A stretch of DNA of 64,000 bases. Source: Gari tellinella (taxonomy: Eukaryota > Mollusca > Bivalvia > Cardiida > Psammobiidae). Numbering within the stretch: position 1 is the stretch's first letter; each line of letters starts with the position of its first letter. The translations under genes and the position numbers were made by a program. Below are positions 57,160-64,000 of this stretch, one piece after another. The notes below the pieces were generated by a model. The model was given only the letters and a program-made list of their open reading frames with translations, did not search any database and had not been told where the DNA came from. Where the stretch lies: assembly GCA_922989275.2 (NCBI GenBank), contig OV277871.1, positions 7,068,001-7,132,000 of the forward strand, read 5' to 3'.

Positions 57160-58280
57160 AAAGTAAAGTAAAACGACTTTATTCAAGTATCAACTATATT
57201 TCAAATTCAATGGTAAAGACGGTTATACAAGAAAAGTTCTGCAACACAAACTTACAATACATGTACATGTATTTAACTTTTTACCCCCATAGTCTGTTGT
57301 AGTTTTAGTTTAAACTTATTTCATTTCCCGATATTCAAGTTACAATTATATATTCACATACAATGTACATGTACATATAATACACAAGGCGCTACCAATA
57401 TATTTGAGATGAATTGGTTAGAAAGCAAACATTGCTTTGAAAATCTTCTCATTGTGTCTATTTTGTTTTAAAACAAGTTACACTTCAAAACAGGTTGAAA
57501 GTAAAGCAGAATGCGCCTGTTAGAGTTTGAAAATATTTCTTACAGTATATATTCGTGACTATAAAATGTGGAACTATTTTTTGGGTGTTGGAATAAATTG
57601 AAGACGTAAAAAGGCGTTTAAATAGAGTAAAGGCTTAAATAAGTCAAATACTGCGCCAAAGAATATCGTCTAGTTTAACCCATTAACTGCCTTATCCCGA
57701 ACACATAGGTTATTTGCAGATAGTTTAAACTGTATCATCGTTTCAAATTGGAGGCAGTTCGATCGAAAAAATTATCAAAATATTAATCCCTATCCTGCTG
57801 TGATATCGTCTGCTTTAAAATTGTCGTCTGCAACCTTTGTTAAATTTGGATTTATATAATATATATATTATATATTACGAAAATAAACCAAAAGGCGAGT
57901 TTATTATATATATTGCGTCAGTCATATTGTCAAAACTCTTCAGTCTTACTTTGAAGCAAATGCGCAGATAACAGGACTAAATTCTGAGGCCGTTTAACAT
58001 ATTAACCCATTTTTGCATAGCGTTCATAAAAGGGAAAATTGAAATTAGATCAGACACCCCTTAAATGAGAAATGGACTTATCCAATATATTAGCATGGAA
58101 GAATCCAATCGGCATAAATGAGTTAAAGTTGATGGTAAAATTTGGCGGTGATTAGGTGATTACCACAAAATCATGTTTTCATATATAGTTAACAGTAGAT
58201 ACAACTGTGTTGATATGAAACAACTTATACATTGAACAATTTACTCACATTACTTACATTTCTGTTCGAAATAAATCTTA
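57160..58280 (-). other. First intron of the small secreted gene
   Basis: It lies between the donor at 58276-58281 (GTAAGA) and the acceptor at 57154-57156. It contains a TTAA-family hairpin remnant near 57485-57520 and a short TATATA-rich stretch near 57855-57875. Confidence 0.6.
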
Positions 58281-58281
58281 C

Positions 58282-58310
58282 CTTTGGTTCAGCTGAATAA
58301 GACTGCTGAA
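58282..58310 (-). other. Noncoding first exon of the small secreted gene
   Basis: The sequence ends CAGCTGAACCAAAG before GTAAGA. It starts about 25-30 bp downstream of the TATA box. The 5' end is an estimate. Confidence 0.5.
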
Positions 58311-58330
58311 TGTGCCCGGTCTCTCTCAGG

Positions 58331-58337
58331 TTTTATA
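58331..58337 (-). promoter_or_regulatory. TATA box of the small secreted gene
   Basis: TATAAAA on the - strand in the context GTAGGTATAAAACCTGAGAG, about 50 bp upstream of the first donor site. Confidence 0.6.
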
Positions 58338-58465
58338 CCTACCCGCTGAAGTTATGTTACGTCACGCAGACGCTTGGACGTAATGTCACTTCCTTGTCCG
58401 GCTAGGCTGTCTAGAGTCTACGGTGGCCCAGTTGTAGGCTACATTGTACATCGAGCAAGAATAAT

Positions 58466-58722
58466 TATACAGTTGAGATTCAGAAGATTTTGTCCCGCTT
58501 AAACGCGAACAATACGCAAACGAAACGTAAACGCAAGGCACTAAAATGTAGAAAATTACAATGTTTTGAATTTTTTACTTTTTATTCAAATTATATAAGT
58601 GGCAAACAGTATGGGCCCTGATCAGACGCCGGGTTACCCGGCGTCATATCTAACTGTTTTAATGAACAGATTGTTTGTAAGAAACGTGTGTTTATTGAGA
58701 AAGAATAACTTCTTCCCCAGTA
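58466..58722. mobile_element. GTGGAGAA-family MITE, diverged
   Basis: TACAGTTGAGATTCAGAAGA and TAACTTCTTCCCCAGTACA mark decayed ends. Subterminal AAACGCGAACAATACGC and the core CCGGGTTACCCGGCGTC are kept. Confidence 0.6.
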
Positions 58723-59029
58723 CATAATTATATCAACAAATGTTTATGCGTTACAGTGGCGGAAATGCTTCTTTGCTTGAACAAAAGTACATGTAACTAT
58801 GAGCACTTATATTCGCAAAAGCTATGCGAATTGTTTCGATAATGTGTAAACAGTTAGGAACCATATCAGACGCCAAAATAAAAGGCTTGTGGTATTATCT
58901 TTGCAATGTGGCAGTAGTGTTTGTTTGATAATTATGCCACTTTGCTCAGTGTATTTGAATAAGCGACATATAAAATAAAATTCACTAGAAAGTATATTAT
59001 ATTTGTGTAAACCCTTCCACTGTCTTATA

Positions 59030-59125
59030 TACTATATAATGAATCCATTGTAATCATGTAACAAGAAACATGTATATGTTTACGTTACTTAATAAAATGT
59101 TTTGAATCTTGAATCTTGAATCTTA
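59030..59125 (+). mobile_element. LINE 3' tail
   Basis: AATAAAATGTT is followed by three TTGAATC units. Only the 3' UTR survives. Confidence 0.5.
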
Positions 59126-59385
59126 CCCCGAGTACAGTGGTTACATGTATTTGCAAACTGTTTGCTTCCAAACTGTTTGACACTACTTAAATATAACTTT
59201 AGTCCGTTTACCTAAAATTCAGAAATGAAAGCAGAAGATACTGGTTTAAAGCAGAAGAAAACTGGCTGTTATTTTCTACATTTCAGTGCACTGTGTCTGC
59301 GTTTCGTTTGCGTTTAGACGGTAAATAATAACGTCTTCTCCACTGTGAATCAACACTAATGCCAATACTTCTCACAGTCACATGA

Positions 59386-59630
59386 CCGTACGACGAGAAA
59401 ACGTCATTATTTCCCGTTTAAACGAAACGCAAACGCATCGCAATAAAATGTAGAAAAAGACAACATTTCGTCAATTCAAACTGTACTTATTAATCTGAGT
59501 GTCAAAGAGTTTAGAGCCTGATCAGACGCCGGGTTACCCGGCGTCTGATCTGGCTCCAAACTCTTTGTAATGGAAATAATAGTTTTAGTGTAAACGCGTT
59601 TATCGGGAAAGAATAACGTTTTCTCCACTG
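59386..59630. mobile_element. GTGGAGAA-family hairpin MITE, good core
   Basis: The hairpin at 59512-59572 pairs GAGTTTAGAGCCTGATCAGA with TCTGATCTGGCTCCAAACTC around CGCCGGGTTACCCGGCG. The right end GTTTTCTCCACTG is clear; the left end is degraded to ACGACGAGAAAACGTC. A half copy lies just upstream (59255-59350). Confidence 0.7.
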
Positions 59631-59863
59631 AAGAGGTTTTGTAAACGCAGTAGAGACCACGTGCAGTTGAGTAGACGTGATTGGTCCCCAATAGACGCGT
59701 TTGTGTTGAAACTCTGATGTCCATTGCAAACAGTTTGGGACCAGATCAGACTCAAGATAACCCGGCGTCTGATCAGTCCGAATATGTTTGCCTCTGAAAT
59801 TATATTAAAAAAATCAAAAAGAATAAAACCTAAGATTTTAGAAAAAGCAGCAGGCTGCGAATT

Positions 59864-60112
59864 TTAACCGTTACTCCATAACCTGTTTCTAGCTTTAAAG
59901 ACAGGTGACCACTTAAAACAGGTTAAAGAAGAACTAGTAGAATACGCCATACTGCGCATTTTGTTTTATTTTCAGTCTGCACTAAGCTCCCATATGCTTG
60001 GAATATGGAGTGTGTTCCTAAGAATGCATATGCATAACTTAAACTGACATTTTTATTTAGTGGATGAATAAATTAGAAGCCAAAAAAGGCAAATTTATTG
60101 GTAATGGGTTAA
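59864..60112 (-). mobile_element. TTAA hairpin MITE, full-length diverged copy
   Basis: TTAA flanks both ends (59864-59867 and 60109-60112), in reverse orientation relative to 1803-2055. The central hairpin is imperfect (TAGAATACGCCATACTGCGC). Confidence 0.7.
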
Positions 60113-60434
60113 GCGCAGACGATAGCCTAACAGTGCAGGGATGATTAATATTTGGATTAATTCTACAGAGGGAACACATATTTTAAACATGAGCCATGAT
60201 GTTGAAATTCAAATAAAGTGAAACCCCTCCAAACTGGAACCTCAAAATACCGGAATTCTCTTCAAACCAGACAAAAGCTTAGGTCCAGTTTCCAGATCGT
60301 CTTTAATTTAACCCATTTCCCCATAAATACGCCCTTTACTCCTTTGATTTATTTCTACACTGAAGAAAATAGTTCCCCTTTATACATTCATAAATATGTA
60401 TCGTCAGAAACATTTTCTATACTCTAGGAACCTT

Positions 60435-60675
60435 GGGCCCGTTTTTCTAAACAACTTACGCAAAATTTTTGCGTAAGTCAAAATTTTAAATTTTAATTTA
60501 TATTTTTTATTATCACTTGCTACAAACAGCAAACAGCCAGATCAAAGGACGCGCATTCAGCGCGTCCTCTGATCTGGCTGTTTGCTGTTTGCAAACGTTT
60601 ATGATCGAAAAATAAGAGTTAAACGATTTTGACTTACGCAAAAATTTTGCGTAAATAGTTTAGTAAATCGGGCCC
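60435..60675. mobile_element. GGGCCC-ended MITE with 3-bp duplication and hairpin core
   Basis: Ends are GGGCCCGTTTTTCTAAACAA and the partner ending AAATCGGGCCC, flanked by CTT on each side. Subterminal ACGCAAAATTTTTGCGT is itself palindromic. The centre (60525-60598) is a perfect hairpin CAAACAGCAAACAGCCAGAT ... around GCGCATTCAGCGCG. A 3-bp duplication suggests a PIF/Harbinger-like or related family; not certain. Confidence 0.75.
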
Positions 60676-60679
60676 CTTG

Positions 60680-60855
60680 TGCACGCCACTTCCTCTTGTC
60701 ACTCTCTTTCCATAAATGAAGTTTCATCTCAAAGGCTTCAGTAGAACAGAAGTTGTAGTCAAAATAAAAGTGTGACGCAACAAGCGTGACGGACAGACAG
60801 ACGGACGGACAGACACACAGACAGACGACGGAAAAGTGATCCCTAAGTGTCACCT
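60680..60855. repeat. Dispersed repeat with GACAGACGGAC run
   Basis: The stretch GGACAGACAGACGGACGG is preceded by AAATAAAAGTGTGACGCAAC. It looks like an old interspersed repeat with an expanded tetranucleotide. Confidence 0.45.
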
Positions 60856-60859
60856 CTGC

Positions 60860-61980
60860 CTACAGCAGGTGACACAAACAGTATGCTGGTAGCACATACA
60901 TTTACTTCTTTAACTAAGAACATGCTTGATTATGAAACATCAAATGATAAAGTACGGTAATTGTAAGGTGTAACTTCCATAGACGCTTTCAAAGCCAGCA
61001 GAATCTGATAACGCACAATTATAGGTCGTTTGGTGGCTATGGAAAATAACTTTGAATGGTGATTTTGTGACAGACGATCAGTTATGATGCGACATAATCT
61101 TTCCCATTTATAAGAAGCCAAGCTTTACATGATAATTATATGGCCACATTTATATGTATTTAAAAATAATTTTATATGTTATATGTATTGTAACATGTAC
61201 ACAGTATGTAAACTCTTGTGTATCCCTTCCGGAAGCTGCGATCAGCGAAGCGAGATGTTTACCGATATTTTCTCTGACGGATGGATGCATACCACTTTGA
61301 CGAGTAAGTTTGTAATAATTTAACACGCTATCTTATATGAAATAAACCATCTACGATTGTGTTACAATTTAAAACATTCAACACACCTCTTCCTACAGTG
61401 TTGTGATAAATAAACATTGAATCTTTGACATGATCATCGCTGCGTATCAAGTGAAAACAATAGGTGCTTCAAAGAAGTATCGTAAATTCCGTCCATTGAA
61501 GCATTTCCGCACCACACATGATTGAAATGGCAAAATGAATTAAATATCAATCTAAAATGTATAATGTACCATGAAAATATTAATTTTACACGAAAACTTC
61601 GTCATAAATAAATCTGACCTAATTTCACTGACTGTATGACTAGCTGCAATGTGACTGTATAACTAGCTGTGATTTATCGTTAAATTACTGTATGACTAGC
61701 TGAGAGCTCTGTCTTCGTTACGAAACAAGGTCGGGTGTTAAGTATTTATATTAGTGAATCTATAAAACGACGACAACGAACACCCATGCAATTTACTCGT
61801 TATATATTACATAACAAATTATTCTGACGAGTGTCAAACCTTTTGGACCCAAATCAGACACGATATATTTGTTTTGAATAGCATTTTTTGTATAGCCTGA
61901 TGTCCCTTTTTTTGACAATGATAAAATGTCTTTGGAAAAAATCCACATAAAGTAAATGTGCTCAACTATGTTTACTCACA
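60860..61980. other. AT-rich DNA, no gene confirmed
   Basis: A hairpin remnant (GTGTCAAACCTTTTGGACCC) lies near 61830. An exon-like segment at 61232-61305 was considered and not accepted. Nothing else was recognised. Confidence 0.45.
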
Positions 61981-61984
61981 GTAT

Positions 61985-62223
61985 CAGGGCCAGTGGTCTC
62001 CCTCTGGTATCGCCTGCCGCAAGTCCTCGGTTTCCCGGTATATATCGAGCTGCACCAATATTACCGGGCACTGGATTGAGACGTCTGTCTTGTGTAGAAT
62101 CATATAACGAAGTGAAGGTATACACTCACCTTCTTGGGATATTCCCCAGGATCTCGTGCAACCTATGACATTACGGGTACATGGGGAAGTCACATGATAC
62201 TATCATGACCAACTTTCACAACA
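61985..62223 (-). mobile_element. Probable 3' LTR of the gag-bearing element
   Basis: On the - strand the purine run GTGGGGAGGAG (62224-62234) is directly followed by TGTTGTGAAAGTTGGTCATG, a classic polypurine-tract/LTR junction. The far end of the LTR was not resolved and the left coordinate is an estimate. Confidence 0.55.
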
Positions 62224-62326
62224 CTCCTCCCCACTTTATAAAACTGATCTGTATCTCCTCAACAGACATGTACCCATTTTAAGAAAGTAAACATACTCCC
62301 CTGAGTATTCTGCAATGTAACTTGAT

Positions 62327-62428
62327 TAATGACAACGCCTTGGTGTCATGTGTCCAATATTAATGACAATGCCCTGATGTCACGTGTCCAATTTTAATGA
62401 CAATGCCCTGATGTCATGTGTCCAATTT
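62327..62428. repeat. Three 34-bp tandem repeats near the 3' LTR
   Basis: Units start at 62327, 62361 and 62395 (TAATGACAATGCCCTGATGT...GTGTCCAAT). They lie in the untranslated part of the LTR element. Confidence 0.85.
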
Positions 62429-62480
62429 TAAATTAAATCTCTACCAAGGAGAAACCCCAAATAGAGCTTGCCCTGCACAC

Positions 62481-62880
62481 TCACCTCTCTAACAAAAGGC
62501 ATACCTTTCCAAAATCCTGGCCAGCTTCTATAGTAATCGGATCTCCCCCTGGATCCCATTTTCTGTTCTCCTGCTCCATAACTTTGTGTATCCTTGACAT
62601 AAAGTCACGTATCTGACATACCTTATCAGACACTGTAGGCTCAGCATCAGTATCCATGTTGGAACCTACCTGAGTGCTGCCCGGTTGAAGAGCTACCATA
62701 TCTAAAGAAATGGACTTTACAGGTTCTAACATAACTACCTCAGCTTCAATATCCTCTCCCTGGTCTTCTCCCACCTGGGAAGTTTCTTGTGAGATTTCAA
62801 CCTCTGCAACCTGAAAATCCACTTTTTCAGCAACACTCTCGGAATATCCGCCCTCGGACAAATTAACCGGTGAAAGGTGT
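62481..62880 (-). CDS. Short acidic frame downstream of gag (-1 frame)
   Basis: The frame is offset -1 relative to gag and stays open past the gag stop, from about 62930 to 62481. It is rich in Glu/Asp and carries no recognised protease, reverse transcriptase or other pol motif. It could be the true C-terminal part of gag after a frameshift, or a remnant of the gag-pol junction. Confidence 0.45.
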
Positions 62881-62887
62881 TCAATAC

Positions 62888-64000
62888 CTAGGCCTTCAAT
62901 TTGGGTGGGGAGTCGGCCTTCGTTCCCAACCCTTTCCCATTTAAAGTCTGGGTATCAAAACTCACCTGATTCACCTCAGGACAATATGCGCGGAAGTGAC
63001 CCGACTGTCTACAATTAAAGCAGACGTAGCTAGGTGAAGATGGTCTACCTGTGCTTGGGCTGCTGCTTCTATCCCTGCTTGAATCGAAATCTGAAGCTTG
63101 TTGGATCAGAACAGTCTCAGATAGATTGTCGCAAGTTTGTTCAACTTTCGTCATTTGAGTGTCTGAACTCACTGACTTCTTTAGAAGAGATGATCGATCT
63201 CTACCCCTGTGATCTCGCCTCACATTTTCCTGCTTCACTTCCCTCAGTGACTTTCGGTTTCTTCGGACTCTTGGAACTGGTTCATCTTCCTCAGATGATT
63301 CGGGACTGGAATCGTCCTCGTCGGAATAGGAAGATGAGTGGTAACCGTCCCTCGTAAAACGCTTATCCATCTGAGCGAGAAGAGTTTTGAAGTTTGGCGC
63401 CTCCCCAACTTCACACAGCATGGTGTAAAACTGGCCAGCCTTGCCCCTCAACCTCAGGCAAAGTGCATCACGCTTCTCCTTCCCTGACCAACCAGAAGTC
63501 TCAGTGTACTGCACAAATCTCTCCTTAAAAAGTTTCCAGTTTGACTCTCCATCATATTTAAAACTTTTCGGAAGAGTTGAAGGATGAAACTCATGCCTAC
63601 TGCTACCCTTCTTGCCATTGACATCTCTCACGTTGCACTTTGGTAATATTTCTTCCGACTCAGACCCTTCTGAATCAGACTCTGTTCCAGAATCTTGGTC
63701 CCTGTGATAAATAGGAGGACACTGTTCCGTCTGGCTCCTGCCTGTGTCTCGGTCTACATAAGGGAATCCCGTTCTACCCTGGGCTTTGTTAAGACATTGT
63801 GACCTATCTTGCAGCCAACGGGAACTTTCTTCTGTCTTAAATTCTGTATTAGGCATAAAATCGATGATTTCCATAAGTTGCCTAGTCACCGTAAGCGTTG
63901 TTACCTTAAAAATGTTAGCATGTGTAAGATTTCCCTGATCTTTCCTAAATTTAACTATTTTCTTTGCAGTTTTATGTGCAATCCCTGGCAACATAACCAA
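62888..64000 (-). CDS. LTR-retrotransposon Gag-like protein (N-terminus beyond window)
   Basis: The open frame runs in from the window edge and stops at 62888; 370 codons are visible. Order: a helix-hairpin-helix-like segment (MLPGIAHKTAKKIVKFR) near the visible start, an acidic Ser-rich linker (GTESDSEGSESEE), a Gag capsid-type region (FKYDGESNWKLFKERFVQYT, then ALCLRLRGKAGQFYTML), a basic Ser/Arg-rich stretch, and one CCHC zinc knuckle CFNCRQSGHFRAYC near residue 330. Such proteins assemble the retroelement particle and bind its RNA. No pol follows before the presumed 3' LTR, so the copy looks non-autonomous or deleted. Confidence 0.82.
   Translation of the reverse strand: MVMLPGIAHKTAKKIVKFRKDQGNLTHANIFKVTTLTVTRQLMEIIDFMPNTEFKTEESSRWLQDRSQCLNKAQGRTGFPYVDRDTGRSQTEQCPPIYHRDQDSGTESDSEGSESEEILPKCNVRDVNGKKGSSRHEFHPSTLPKSFKYDGESNWKLFKERFVQYTETSGWSGKEKRDALCLRLRGKAGQFYTMLCEVGEAPNFKTLLAQMDKRFTRDGYHSSSYSDEDDSSPESSEEDEPVPRVRRNRKSLREVKQENVRRDHRGRDRSSLLKKSVSSDTQMTKVEQTCDNLSETVLIQQASDFDSSRDRSSSPSTGRPSSPSYVCFNCRQSGHFRAYCPEVNQVSFDTQTLNGKGLGTKADSPPKLKA

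Noticed and set aside
61232..61305. Exon-like segment (CDQRSEMFTDIFSDGWMHTT) with a gtaagt donor
   Set aside because: The acceptor is weak and no partner exon or protein family could be identified.

Overview
The window is animal nuclear DNA, most likely from a bivalve or other mollusc. It is AT-rich, genes are split by GT-AG introns, coding density is very low, and motifs such as tacatgta, CCHC-type LINE C-termini, Ty3/Gypsy pol and a tRNA-derived SINE recur. There is no prokaryotic gene organisation. The species cannot be fixed from sequence alone.

Two host genes can be supported. The first is the 3' part of a DEG/ENaC-family sodium channel on the + strand: seven exons between 7305 and 29695 whose splice phases all match, ending in a TM2 exon with a G-F-S selectivity filter, a stop codon and an AATAAA. 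The second is a small gene on the - strand (TATA box at 58331-58337, stop at 54696) encoding an 81-residue protein with a signal peptide and one hydrophobic segment.

Almost everything else is mobile or mobile-derived. Positions 1-31000 hold the channel introns and 5' flank, packed with MITEs of about a dozen TIR families, hairpins, LINE fragments, one SINE and a TIR element that carries a broken LINE. Positions 31036-35225 hold a decayed Ty3/Gypsy pol on the - strand, split by a TTAA-flanked TIR element. Positions 36120-52868 form a 16.7-kb foldback-like structure: two inverted arms of TCGAA-rich tandem repeat (3.1 and 2.2 kb) capped by matching unique ends around an 11.4-kb loop of decayed DNA. 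Positions 53500-61900 hold more MITEs and the small gene, whose large intron contains a TAG/CTA microsatellite and amplified copies of its own splice acceptor. Positions 61985-64000 hold a gag-bearing LTR element on the - strand with no visible pol.

The most unusual signals are: (1) the foldback structure with higher-order repeats in its arms; (2) TIR elements whose interiors carry short anchors at fixed 10-, 11- or 21-nt spacing; (3) palindromic cores shared by otherwise unrelated TIR families; (4) TTAA-specific hairpin MITEs inserted into copies of themselves.
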